A stretch of 64,000 nucleotides of DNA from Eutypa lata (taxonomy: Eukaryota; Ascomycota; Sordariomycetes; Xylariales; Diatrypaceae). The notes under the pieces were generated by a model, which was given only the letters and a program-made list of their open reading frames with translations, was not told the DNA's origin and ran no database searches. This document shows positions 47,166 to 58,067 of the stretch, piece after piece. Numbering within the stretch: position 1 is the first letter of the stretch; every line of letters begins with the position of its first letter. A program made the translations under genes and the position numbers. The stretch covers positions 2,356,001 through 2,420,000 of the forward strand of contig JAKULF010000010.1 in NCBI GenBank assembly GCA_022661535.1, read 5' to 3'.

Positions 47166-47917
47166 CTAACGGGCCTCCTCGCGAGTGAGCGCGATTGCCT
47201 CGTCCCAAGTTTTCAGGACCTTCTTCACAGCTGGTCTTGCATACATCCTCTCAGTCCACTCGGTATACATCGTATGTACAGTGGTGTCAATCTCAGGAGC
47301 AATGATGATGGCTAACGCCCTTGCATAGGGTACGAACGAACATGAGGTCTGCATAGGTGCACTTGTTCCCTACCAAATACTCTGTTCCCTGCTTCCCCAA
47401 GTGTAGGTCGATGACACCGTTCACTCGCAGAATCTCTTTTGAATAACGCTCGAGCACAGAGGGGATCTTCTCAGTGTGAAAATGGCTGAACCATCCCATC
47501 TGTCCGAAGTAGGGACCTTGCCCGCTGCACTGGAAGTATGACCAGGTGCGGCAATGATGAGTCTCTGGAAGGCTACCCCTGGGATAAGAGAGAGTTGAAT
47601 TGGTATCATAGGTTTCAATCAGGTATTCGACGATCGCACCAGACTTGAATATTTGATCAGCAGGGTTTGAGAGTAACGTCTAACAATTCATATGTACTAT
47701 CACGCACCTCCCACAATGTGATTCCTGTATTGGGATCTTCGATGGTCGGCACACGGCCATTCGGGTTTAGCGATAAGTAAGGTTCTTGTTTGACCTCGGC
47801 CATCCCTATCCGCTTGACCTCGTATGGGACCCCGAGTTCTTCGAGGATGATAATCGCTTTCCAGGGGCTGGGATTACCCCTTAGGCTCCAAACAGTGATA
47901 GGCTTCAGGCCGGGCAT
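47166..47917 (-). pseudogene. Glutathione S-transferase, broken by a 4-base duplication
   Basis: Exons 47917-47708 and 47643-47166, separated by a 64-base GT-AG intron. The thioredoxin-fold N-domain reads ITVWSLRGNPSPWKAIIILE, and NPNGRVPTIEDPNTGITLWES then GAIVEYLIETYD is the glutathione-binding ESxAI-type region. The all-helical C-domain has GQGPYFGQMGWF and NKCTYADLMF. Right after this the sequence on the minus strand has TTCGTTCG (about 47340-47332). One TTCG too many throws the frame, and translation would stop about 14 codons later. Beyond it the second frame continues cleanly with VPYARAL, WTERMYARPAVKKVL and the stop at 47166. Counting four bases less, the coding length is a whole number of codons (228). 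A 46-base intron that would restore the frame would delete conserved residues and has a weak donor, so I prefer a frameshift; a base-calling error is possible. Confidence 0.75.
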
Positions 47918-48920
47918 TGTGCTGTTCTACAGTCGACACTGATTAATATGTTAGAATATTGATGTAGAATTCTCAGCAGTTAATTTCGTTATTTGGGATT
48001 ACCCAAGCAGGGTACTTATGATTCTATAGCTTTTGAGCTTGTGGGTAGGTGATTCAGCGATACGGTTAAGCGTATAGCTATTAACTCCTTTCCAGATTTA
48101 ACTCCACCTCCGCTTATTTCCGTTTCGATTTATATCCGCTCCGACTGCACAATAACAAGGGCACCGTAAACCTCGCTTAGATTTAGAGTAATACATGATC
48201 ACCATGTGGTAGTTGGTTGATGGTATAAGGCAAAATACCATTTAATTGGTTTCCAGTGACTAGATGTTCCCTTTAAAATTGATTAGTGTAGTAGCATCAA
48301 CGACGGTCTACTTAGTAGTATTACGGCCCCGGTGAGACGTACCGCTTGATATTCAGGGCAGTTGGAAGTGAACCTGATTCTTAAAGATTTGGAGATTTGG
48401 AGATACTCATCTTGGGAAACAGGAAATAAGAGCATCACCTCGGTGTCCGAGATCTCCTCGTTGCCCACCAGCCGTTTCGCTTCAGGTCCAATGGCCACAA
48501 TTTATGTCTATCATCCTCTATATTAAAGTCATTAGCCCATAACATGTCATCTTCTTTGCATATCACACAAACAGAACTTATAAATCACGCAGAATTTTCT
48601 GACAGAGCACCCAAAAACCAACGGAACTCCTAAAACTCTCTAATTACTTGGCCTTATCAAAGTATAGCTAACATCAAAAAGGCGAACTTGTGATTGGTAG
48701 GTTTTTTAGATTTATTTATTGATAGAGTGAAACAGGAAAGGTTGTAAAGAAAAGAGGATACAAGAAAAGGGCAGAGAAATAAAAATTATCAACTAGTCAT
48801 TCCGATATAATTATTCGCAGACAAACCACAAAAACGCACTACTGGGATATCTCTCATATTTTCCCCTTTATTCGCTCAAGTCGGTTCTCTTTTTTCCCCC
48901 TTTCCAGAAACTGACAGGCA
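47918..48920. other. Intergenic region, no supported gene
   Basis: About 1 kb. A 71-codon minus-strand frame (48498-48283) has no domain and no splicing support. AT-rich at 48560-48850. Confidence 0.45.
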
Positions 48921-50219
48921 TTACTCAGAAGTCGACTGGCCGGCTCGATACGCTGCGACTCGACGCTTTTCCTCCAACATGCGGCCGAGCACCACGCGCA
49001 TCTCCTCCCTGGCTGCTACGAGGCTCTTCTCCAGCTGACCCGGATCTCCTTGTTCGTGTTCCTCGCGGGCCCGTCTCAGGTCCGTCTCGCGATCTCCAAG
49101 ATCGTCCCTCCATTGACTCCAGACATTCGAGACCTCGGCACGACGCCATCTGAAGATGTCCTCTGATGCCTGATCAAACCACTGCGCGGTAACCCAGAGT
49201 ATATCGTTCTGTTTCTTCGCCTTCTCCTTGTTATCGAAGTACATCTTCACGGCAAGGTATCCAACCGTCGCTTTTGTGTATCCTGTCAGCATCTCGTCCT
49301 TGTCCAATTTCAAGAGCAGCTCGTGGAAGTTCCTATAAGCCTTGACATGGACTTTCAGGGGCTCTCCCTCGTCATTCAGTGTACGAAATGGGTCGAGTCC
49401 TGTCTTGCCGTCTAAGCTGAAGTTAGTATTGGTGATCTAGAGGTAAATGTCGAAAAGGGGCTCGAGATAAACCCACCGCGACAGAGTTCCATGATAGAAT
49501 CGTTGAAGAATATAGGATCCCAGAATCCCATTATGGTCCTCGTATTCTTGCGTGCTTTCTCGTTCCATTCCCACACTTGAAAATGCTGCGTTATGGCCTT
49601 GTATATTACGGCATAAGCTATGCCAACAATGCTCTCTACCTTTTTGCCACTGATGCCGAGATCCTTGGTTATGATGTAGAGCATGAATTTGATGACAGCG
49701 TTGGCCACTGGGTTAGCTATGGCGGTATAGGTCAGCGAAGCCATCAAGATGACAGCGACGAGATGCCAACTTACGACGCAAATCTGGGATAGACTCTCTC
49801 ATGCCTTTGGCGTCGGCGCAGATCCTCCCTGTTATCTTGACTGCTTCGTCGTCCTTCGGGATACGGCCGGAACGATATAATGTTAGAATTTGAGGTATGG
49901 TTTTGTCGTATACCAAGGTCTTCTCTTCAGGAGTGAGGGCGGAAGCGCACTACAGCATGCCTAGTTAGCTTCTGCTATCTTCTTATAACTGAGTGAAGAA
50001 TTGGGTGTGGGGCAATCCGATATAGTAGAGATAATAGTTCAGGGGCTCGGCTACTCCTTAGACTTCTCGATACGAAGGGCCTTCTCTCGCTAAACGGGCT
50101 AATTCAATTATGTTCAAATGTTATCTTACAATGCAGTCAGTGTCTATCTGGGTATCCGGATCCAGTCGGCTAGGATCCTTAGAGACCGACTTGCTGGGAC
50201 TTGATTGACTGGAAGCCAT
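48921..50219 (-). CDS. Uncharacterised fungal protein, helical, four exons
   Basis: 331 residues. Exons: 50219-50130, 49949-49775, 49716-49477, 49411-48921; all introns are GT-AG and phases fit. For the last junction the second AG (CTTAG) is the one that keeps the frame. The protein starts MASSQSSPSKS, then a helical part with LTPEEKTLVYDKTIPQILTL and AKGMRESIPDLR, a hydrophobic-rich middle (VIKFMLYIITKDLGISGKKV, IMGFWDPIFFNDSIMEL), and a highly charged C-terminal third with heptad-like spacing (REEHEQGDPGQLEKSL, MRVVLGRMLEEKRRV) that should be a coiled coil. No known domain is recognised. The consistent splicing across four exons argues for a real gene. Confidence 0.65.
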
Positions 50220-50988
50220 CGTATGCGTATAAATTCCAAGAAATAGGAGCCAATAATTCGTTTGATGGTATAGAGAATGAAGGCATAGATTATAATGGGA
50301 ACAACGTGCCACACGAGAATTTATATCGCAAGGAATTATGTTGTTACACCTACACAATTAAGTAATGCTAACTTGGGACCACTCGCTCACAGTGAATCAT
50401 AGCTGGACTATGCAACAAAGGTGCCACGATAGAAATACGTGTTTGAAGTAACCTCAGCGAAGGGTGTCACCAAGTAATGATACAGGTGCCTAATGATGAC
50501 GACCGACGGTTAAGGCAAACATTCTATATACATCATGTACGCCTTACAAATTTAGTCTGAACTTGCTACCGCTGGGGGAAGCTGCTACCACAATCTGACA
50601 AAATGATGTCAACTATGGAGAGACGAACTATACATCGAATGGCTTCCTCTTATGAGATGACTACTACATTAATAAAAAAAACATGTCAGTGGTAAAATCA
50701 TGAGGCAATTCTAGTGTTTGCTAGATTTGGTGTAACTCCTTTAGATATGAATTTCTGGACCAGGGGTGAAATTGTTCATCCAGATTCTAGCGCGTGAAAA
50801 GCGGCTATATTAGAGTAAACACCTTCAGAAGCTATGTGGTTATGCTCTTCCTTGGAAGTCTCATGAATTCATTGTCGATCGACGGCATACTAAGTCCAGA
50901 GCCGCGTGATGTAGTGCCATACGTGAGAGCATCCTCTAAGCCACGGTTCCCATGTTTATCCACAGCCCAAATGCCGTACATTGATTCC
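50220..50988. other. Intergenic region, no gene seen
   Basis: About 0.77 kb between two same-strand genes; no recognised element. Confidence 0.5.
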
Positions 50989-51540
50989 CTATTGACCATC
51001 CTGAGGAGAATCCTCCATCTTCTCTTTATCCGAGTCTAGATCCACCATGGCGGCGCCTAGAGCCTCAACAGCCTTCGCACAGGCATTCTTCGCTTTAGCC
51101 ATCTTCTCCTTGTGCTCTCGGCGCTTGGCATTGAGCTTTGCCTCGGACATCATACGGCGCTTAGTTTCAGCTCTGAGCTTGTCCTGGAGGTGCTTGTTGG
51201 ATGCCTGCAGTTCTTCATACTCTCCGAGTCGTTTCTCGACGGGGACCCTGTTCTTGCGCGATCTGAAATCTCCGGCAGTCATTAAGGTATAAGGAACGGC
51301 GCGATCTTGTAGGGATGCGACACGGCGAGCTTCAAAATTGCGCAGATTGCGGTTGGCTCTATCTTGAATATAAGGGGGGCTAGTGTCGAGCTCGTCCTCG
51401 ACTGATGTCTTGCGGTCAGAATCAACGCTGCCAACTGGAGTAAACTTGTGGGGAGGCAAACCGGAAGTGGTGTTTGGAGTCTCTAGACCGGTTGAGGTCT
51501 CTCCAAGTCCGCCCTGGACCACTGGGATTGAGGGGGCCAT
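50989..51540 (-). CDS. Small basic coiled-coil protein, function unknown
   Basis: Single open frame, 183 residues from the ATG at 51540 (MAPSIPVVQGGL); a Met four codons upstream is also in frame. The first 60 residues are polar with many Ser/Thr/Pro. From about 85 to 165 the chain is very rich in Lys, Arg, Glu and Ala with a heptad pattern (EELQASNKHLQDKLRAETKR, AKLNAKRREHKEKMAKAKNA), a clear coiled coil or long helix. The end is acidic. No domain is recognised; it may be nuclear by composition alone. No intron is required. Confidence 0.5.
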   Translation of the reverse strand: MAPSIPVVQGGLGETSTGLETPNTTSGLPPHKFTPVGSVDSDRKTSVEDELDTSPPYIQDRANRNLRNFEARRVASLQDRAVPYTLMTAGDFRSRKNRVPVEKRLGEYEELQASNKHLQDKLRAETKRRMMSEAKLNAKRREHKEKMAKAKNACAKAVEALGAAMVDLDSDKEKMEDSPQDGQ

Positions 51541-52633
51541 ATTGATGGTCAATCTACCTAGACCTGTGCTTATGTTAGCATATTATCACGATAATAAATT
51601 GGCAAAGCGATCTGAGATTACCGACCAGAAGGAGATGTGCACGAGTTCTCTTTAACCATCAGGCTCTAAGTCGGCAAGAATGATGGCGGAAAGAAATGGG
51701 CGATTCTAAATTTTTTTTGTTGAAGGTTACCTCTTTTGACAATTTGTTTGCAGTGCAAAAGAAAGAATAAGGCGAAGTGTTGTATTTAGAGCCTGTACGT
51801 AAGTATTTAGGAAGGCATTTTGGTGTGCCGTTTGGCAGCTGCTGAGGCTACCTATATGTAGAATGAGTCTCTAGCTGTTCCTTCCACCGGAAGGATTGCA
51901 AGTGCATTCACCACCAGGTTTTCCTTTTCGAAATGACTGGAAAAGGGGGAAAGAACAAAATGATGCACTGAATACATACACACCGGCCGTAGTCTTATGT
52001 AGAGTAATTATCCGATGTCGAATGAAGCCTGGGATAATATAGATGCCCAAGGTATCTAGACTACCATACTTATGTAGGTAGGTAGGGAATATACATACAT
52101 ATATGTAGAGTAGGGAGTGTGTTACTTCCTGCATGTACCTACGTACTCAACTACATATAGCATAATAAGAACCCAATAATTTAACAATCGAAAGGCGCGC
52201 AGGTGTCGTTGGCACGCACACCGGCTCTCCGCCAATGCACGATAAAGACTACATGGCCATGGTGGCGAGTTACATACAAAGCCATGGTCAGCCTCTGGAC
52301 CCGCCGAAGGAGGTCAATAGTTCTGGGCCGGAGGAACTAGGTTCGATTCCTAGGCACGCTAATATTTTTTATTTTTTATTTTTTAGTCAACTTGAGGATA
52401 AGGGCTATAGCATCAAACAATATTGTATTGCATTATAATTTAGAACTCAATGCAATACTTACAATTCGTCGACCTTCTAGAATCTCACATAACCCATTAT
52501 TCCAGGACATAATTATTAAAAGATTGAAACTATCGAGAACTAATAAAAGTATTTACGTTCTATCTTAACACACCCAAAGGGAGGAGCCAAGCCGTTCCAA
52601 ATCATGGAGAAAGATGTAGTAGCATGGCATGTT
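51541..52633. other. Intergenic region with a tRNA-like relic
   Basis: About 1.1 kb between the coiled-coil gene start and the 3' end of the acyltransferase gene. Apart from the B-box-like element at 52337-52388, no gene is seen. TAGGTA/TACATA-type short repeats stand at 52070-52160. Confidence 0.45.
52337..52388 (+). ncRNA. tRNA T-arm/B-box-like sequence with T-run terminators (relic or SINE-type head)
   Basis: CTAGG-TTCGATT-CCTAG forms a perfect 5-bp T-stem with a canonical 7-base T-loop, and GGTTCGATTCC is a full match to the Pol III B box. It is followed by GCACGCTA, then three T6 runs within about 25 bases, which would stop Pol III. The matching 5' acceptor strand (AGCGTGC) is not found at tRNA distance, and no clean D-arm or anticodon arm is seen, so this is not an intact tRNA gene. 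TGGCGAGTTACA at about 52261-52272 is a weak A-box candidate. Confidence 0.4.
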
Positions 52634-54085
52634 TCAAGCCTGAAGATACGTAGCGCCGTGCTGTTGTCCGAGCAAAAGAGCCGCCGTTTCCTCAGGACTA
52701 TTCCCACCAATTGCACCTGTGCCCGTCATGCCCTTGACATAGGGGTGCATAGTGAAAGTGAAGGCTACGAATGTCCACACATAGCCCACAGCGAGCTCGA
52801 ACGAGCGAAGGCTCTCCTTCCGCTTCGGGTCGGAGACGGCTTTGCCCCAGAGCCATTGGACGAAGTCTTCGAACGTGATGACCACAGGCTGCAACATGAA
52901 GAACGCGAATTCGCCCTTGTCCCGCCGCGTGATCGTGTACTGCTGCCACCAGTGGATGCCGAAGCTGATGAAGAAGGCGAGATACAGCTGCAGGTAGCGC
53001 GAGGCGAATGTGCCCTTCCGGACTCCGAGGAACTGGCAAAGCCGGATACCAGGCTGTGACAAAAGCTAGAGGTTATCTAGAGTTAGCTGTGGTAACAAGA
53101 TAGGAGAAACTAGCTAGTACTAGAGTTTTAAGAATTAGACATGTAGGGGCTAATAAATAATTACTCACTCTTCGCAACATCTGATGGTATGCTGAACTGT
53201 AACATGTATATTAGCTTGAGTTCGCCACGGAGTCGCATTTTCCAAACCAATAGCTTTCAACCACAGTCTTCACACTTACCTCCACATCTGCCTGACGCTC
53301 CAAGCGTTCGACAGATAATCGAGCATCGGAGGACACTCCCACGGCTCCGAGAGCCCCAGCGCAACAGCTACGGCGGAACCACCGGCCTGTGAGAGACCGA
53401 TCGTCTGCCAGCCCCAGACACCGCCGCACCAGTTGATGACGACATCCAGGGCTCGCGATAGCACCGGGGACGTCGCCGCGACCGACGGCTGCACCGTCTG
53501 GCAGAAACCGATGCCGTAGACGGCGAGGGCCCGCAGGGCAGAGCGCCGCGCAAAATCGAGCAGACTTAGGCCCACGAAGGCCCACCGGGACCGGCCCGCG
53601 TCGGGATTCGCCGGCACGTTCTTCACCTGCCAGTCCCACCCGATGCCACGCGTGGTGCCGGCGAGGCGGGCGGCCCACTTCAGCCTCTGGGGCCACGTCT
53701 TCAGATCGCGGAAACCCACGCCACTGTCACTACCACTACCACTACCACTACCCTTCTCCGCCGGTTTGTTGCCGCCTCCAACCACAGCAGGCTTGCCGAC
53801 GTAGCGCGGGTGGTAGGCATTCGTGCCTAGATCCACGAAGAGCAATAGCCAGAGGATGGGGATGCCGGAGAGACTGTAGTCTTTCGACACGCTTCCCAGC
53901 GTGAAGGCCGGGCGCAGGAGCACGAGCGCGAGGAGGGCTAGGCTAGTCACGCTCGAGCGGATGGTGCCCGGGCCGACCGAGTAGCCGAGCCATAGGATGC
54001 CGAAGGTGCCCGGCATGTAGAACCATGGGAGCGGCTGGCGTTCCTGGATTGGAGGGTAGAACGGGTCTATGAGTTGTCCGAGCAT
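52634..54085 (-). CDS. Wax-synthase/MBOAT-type acyltransferase
   Basis: Multi-pass membrane O-acyltransferase, 417 residues. Exons 54085-53280, 53196-53169 (only 28 bases) and 53053-52634; phases fit. The start reads MLGQLIDPFYPPIQERQPLP. Several hydrophobic helices follow (SVTSLALLALVLLRPAF, IPILWLLLFVDLG). The family core begins at LSNAWSVRQMWRSAYHQMLRR, the wax-synthase S-x-x-x-F/W-W-x-x-x-W-H-Q-type motif split over exons 1-3. FFISFGIHWWQQY supplies the conserved His in a membrane helix. A Gly/Ser low-complexity linker is inserted near residue 115 (GSGSGSGSDSGVG). Fungal relatives include Tri7-like acetyltransferases of secondary metabolism, but no synthase gene lies nearby, so the substrate is open. 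Confidence 0.8.
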
Positions 54086-56261
54086 TGTCGTCGTCGTCGT
54101 CGTTCAACGTACAACCAACACGTTGTGCATGGGAACGATTTTGGTGTTTCGGAAGAGCGAAATAGGAACAACTGGACGGGAAAGAACAAGGGTAGGAGGG
54201 AGAATGCTGGCTGTTGGCGCTTTTACGAAGAATAATTTTTATTTATTTAAGAATGCCAGGTCATGGAAAATGGAGATAGCGGCCACGCAGACACGCTTGC
54301 GATCCATCGTGCTCGGAATATTCCATTGTGACCCAGTTTAGGCCCCTTGACTAAGGCACCCGCGCTACGACTGTATGGGCAACAACATTGGCGGTCTGCA
54401 CTATCGTGATTAACTTTGTCTGATAGTTTCCCGATTCCCTTACCGGGCGATGACTGAAGGTGTAGATTTCAATGGACGTCAGCCGTCCCCATCTACCTAC
54501 GTAGGCACCAAATAGCTGGATTCCGCCTGTTTGGGTCGAATCGACTCAGGGGTGGCTTCGTAACTAGTCATTGGCTCAAAATAAGGCGAGCAGATACCAG
54601 AGAACCCCTGCCTATATTATTTTGCTTAAGCTATAACTGAGTGGAGGTTGTGGTTAGTGTTAATTAAAGGCCATCCATAACTATGTACTATATGTAAGCA
54701 GCTTATGCGAATAGGGGTCCGGATACTTACCACCGGACCAACCTCCGAGCCGGTGTTAAGCGGGCGCCGGGCGCCGGTTGAGCAACTCAGACGAGGTCAC
54801 TCGGAGCCCCAGTCGTGGCCCCTTGGTCCGCCGACTCGCAAGTACCGGCGCGTTGTTTCTCACGTATTGCCGGCTCCGGCTACGCGTTTCGTGAGACAGT
54901 GCATATACCCTTATTTTATTTTCCAGGAAGCGATATCGCCTAGGCACATATCACATATGTAGCTGGATGACCGCTTGACTGCACCCCCATCTAGATCACA
55001 TACCTAGCTGAACTATACTATGAGGGTATTTTCTACTGGGAAGTCCCTTACATCAAGTAGTCCTTTTAGGGTCCTGATTATAAAATCTCAGTATTCAAAA
55101 TACACCTGACACATTCGCTTAAGTAAGCCTCGATATTTTCTCTTCTCATTCCAATCAATGGACGGTGCATTCTCCTATTCATGTTCAGAAGACCTTCACT
55201 CTATACACCCAGGAGTCGCTTCCAACGGAGCTCATATGGTTCCAAAAGAGCACTTTTCTATATCATTCGCAACGTTATATCTGATTGGTTTCTGATTGCA
55301 AGCCGGACTTATGTCTGGATAGTCTTTCCTTTTATCCGGATAGTACCAGACACTGTCGATGATCAGACCACTCACCACAATCCCGCAACCAGTCTCATAG
55401 TACAAACCCTGTCACATAAGAAACCTTGAGCTGTGCTAGGACCCAATACTACTGAGCAGATCATGCATGTGTTAGTGGAGTGTTGGAGTGAGTATATGAG
55501 CGATATCAAGCCGCCTCAGCTTGCCGGCGTTCCTCGTAGACCTTTCCAGGCGTCGAGACTGATGCTACAGTAGCGAAGGCACATGTGACAATGAATCACA
55601 AGTTTATATAGCTCTAGTTCCGAGGTGGAGAGAACGTAAAGATGGTTCGCCCCACCCGGAACGGAACAGTATCTTCGCTAATGGGGATTGAATCATATGA
55701 GGCTTCCGACTTATAGGCTCATCGGCGGTCTCCGCCAAGAAAATTCGTCGTTCACGTTGACTGACTATATGCAACCTAGCCAGTTCATATGCGTCAGAGG
55801 AGGAACAAGCATCAAGCACTGTAACTCTAATAAAATACCATAGATTGGGGGCTTGGTTCTTTAACTTCGGATAGGCCCGGCATGTTTCACAACGGCTGAC
55901 AGCACCTAGCCGTGACCCTATCATCGTTAGTATTGTTAATGAGCCTATCACGTCGAGTGCATGTAATTGGTCTAAAATCTGTTCATTAAGAGCGACGGAC
56001 TGGGAGATCGGAAATAGACCGATATCGAGATCGTCCGTGTATGGTATGGTATGATCAATCTGACTACGGCGCTGGCGGAGATGGGTCAGCCTCTGACATC
56101 GGACAAGAGGAAACAATCGTTCGGGGGACTTACTTTTACAAGCAGGCCCAATTCCTCCCACATCCCAATCATTAATTCATCTTTTCGTGTGCGACCCCGC
56201 GGCAACCTTAGCAACGGGATCAGCTGATTTTTGGATATACGCCCGAGAAATTCCCTATCAA
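54086..56261. other. Gene-poor stretch with a possible LINE relic
   Basis: About 2.2 kb. Apart from the relic at 55190-55550 there is a 185-codon minus-strand frame (56161-55604) with no domain; neither start context nor splicing supports it as a gene. Confidence 0.4.
55190..55550 (+). mobile_element. Possible relic of a non-LTR (Tad/LINE-type) reverse-transcriptase C-terminus
   Basis: In one frame, interrupted by a stop, the translation resembles the region after the RNase H of fungal LINEs: ALFYIIRNVISDWF, then VPDTVDDQ and, after the stop, TTEQIMHVLVECW, which recalls the usual EHVLxxCP motif. The Cys pair of the zinc knuckle is not kept. The fragment is short and decayed, and the match is from memory of the family, so confidence is low. 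Confidence 0.3.
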
Positions 56262-57637
56262 TTAAGCAATCAAATCCGCCACATTCATTGGCATCTCGTC
56301 GATCTGCGTCGAGTAGTACACTAAAAGATGACTGTCAGCAAGTGGTACGATTCCGGAGGATGGGGTGGTAGATGGTAGATGGTAGATGGTAGATATTAAC
56401 AATAACGTACGTTCAATGTCTCTGAGAATGCGTACATCCTCGCTCGTGACAAAGTTGATAGCCACACCCTTGCGACCGAACCGACCGCTACGGCCGATAC
56501 GGTGGATGTAGTTCTCTCGGTTGCTCGGCAGATCGTAGTTGATGACCAGACTGACCTGCTGGACATCGATACCGCGCGCCCACACGTCGGTCGAGATGAG
56601 CACGCGGCTGTTTCCCTGCCGGAAGTCCTGCATAATGCTGTCCCGTTCCTTCTGCGGCATGTCGCCATGCATGCTGCTCACAGTGAAGTTGGCCTCGCGC
56701 ATCTTGTCCGTCAGCCAGTCGACCTTTCGTCGCGTGTTGCAGAAGATTACGGCTTGCGTGATTGTCAGCGTATCGTAGAGATCGCACAGCGTATCGAACT
56801 TCCAGTCCTCCTTCTCGACGGCGATGAAGTACTGCTTCAGGCCTTCCAGCGTCAACTCGTCACGCTTCACCAGAATGCGCACAGGATCCGTCATGAACTT
56901 TGTAGTCATGTCCAGGACATCGTAGGGCAGGGTAGCGGACACGACGACGACCTGGGTCGCGGGCGGCAGATATCGGTAGACGTCGTAGATCTGCTCGCGG
57001 AAGCCCTGGTTCAGGAGCTCGTCGGCCTCGTCGAGGACGAGCATCTTGATGTGGCGGGTGCGCAGGTGGCGGCGGCGGATCATGTCGGCGACGCGGCCCG
57101 GGGTGCCCGAGACGATGTGCTGGCCGTAGTCGAGCTTCCGGATGTCCTCGCCGACGTTGGTGCCGCCGATGCAGGCGTGGCACTGCACGTTCATGTAGTC
57201 GCCGAGGGCCATGACGACGGACTGGATCTGCGTGGCCAGCTCGCGGGTCGGGGAGAGCACGAGGGCCTGGGTCTCGCGCACGGCGGTGTCGATCACCTGC
57301 AGCATCGAGATGGAGAAGGTCGCCGTCTTGCCCGTACCCGATTGCGCCTGGGCGATGGTGTCGCGTCCCTTGCAGACCTGGACGATGGCTCGCGACTGGA
57401 CGGCCGAGGGCGATTCATAGCCATAGGCGTAGATACCTCGAAGAAGGTTCTCTGTGTAAACCGCGTTAGATAATGTTTGCGACAGCTATTCGCGATGTTT
57501 TTTATCTCTGTTTCTTTATTTTATTTTAACTCACCCTTCAAGGACATAGACTCGAATGTAGGATGCACCGTGACTTCCTTAGAAGTGGAAAACTCCATCT
57601 TCTCCTCGGCGCGACGATCAATACCGCCTTCAGCCAT
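56262..57637 (-). CDS. FAL1: ATP-dependent RNA helicase eIF4A3/Fal1 (DEAD box)
   Basis: 400-residue DEAD-box helicase: core subunit of the exon-junction complex in animals and filamentous fungi, and 18S rRNA processing factor Fal1 in yeast. Exons 57637-57535, 57451-56411 and 56320-56262; phases fit. The start [20 protein letters not shown] and Q-motif region [13 protein letters not shown] precede motif I AQSGTGKT, Ia PTRELA, GTPGR, motif II DEAD in [11 protein letters not shown], motif [19 protein letters not shown] and VI ([24 protein letters not shown]). The end [18 protein letters not shown] is the exact family terminus. Length is normal (about 400). It shares a 430-base divergent promoter with the SF3A3 gene. 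Confidence 0.96.
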
Positions 57638-58067
57638 GTTGCCGATGATATTTATCTGTAACTTAAAAATAGGGTATCAGGTAGAAGAATGGTCTTTTGG
57701 TGATATGGACACGCCGAAGTGATAAAGTTGAATGAATTGAAGATATGAAGATATTAGATAAAGAGGTAGGGTCGACCGAAGGCTGAAGGCTACGAAAATA
57801 CAGTGGGTATGATGTGTCTCCACAATGGGGCAAAACGGGCTAGTGTGCATTGGTATCTGCCAGTCTGCAGCTTCCAATTGGTTGAGATAAATTTAAGGTC
57901 GAGGCTTTCGAATTTCTGATCATTCAATTCAGCCTCATTACTTACATTCAAGTTCTACCCATTATCTTCCATCTCTCGTATTCAGAAGCTATCCTTAGTA
58001 TACCTTAGTATCATACCCGCATCTTCACAAGACACACAAAATACACAAGGATCATATATTAGCTAGA
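57638..58067. promoter_or_regulatory. Divergent promoter of FAL1 and SF3A3
   Basis: 430 bases between the two start codons, so both core promoters and leaders must lie here. The SF3A3 side is rich in C and T with CACAAGACACACAAA-type leader sequence; no specific factor site was identified. Confidence 0.6.

Noticed and set aside
48283..48498. 71-codon minus-strand frame starting MAIGPEAKRLV
   Set aside because: Too short, no domain, no joining exons found.
52193..52360. Full tRNA gene with a long intron, pairing GGCGCGC with GCACGCT
   Set aside because: The span of 168 bases is too long, one acceptor pair fails, and no D-arm or anticodon arm could be drawn.
55604..56161. 185-codon minus-strand frame downstream of FAL1
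   Set aside because: Mixed composition with no domain and no splice or start support; could be a gene scrap but cannot be claimed.
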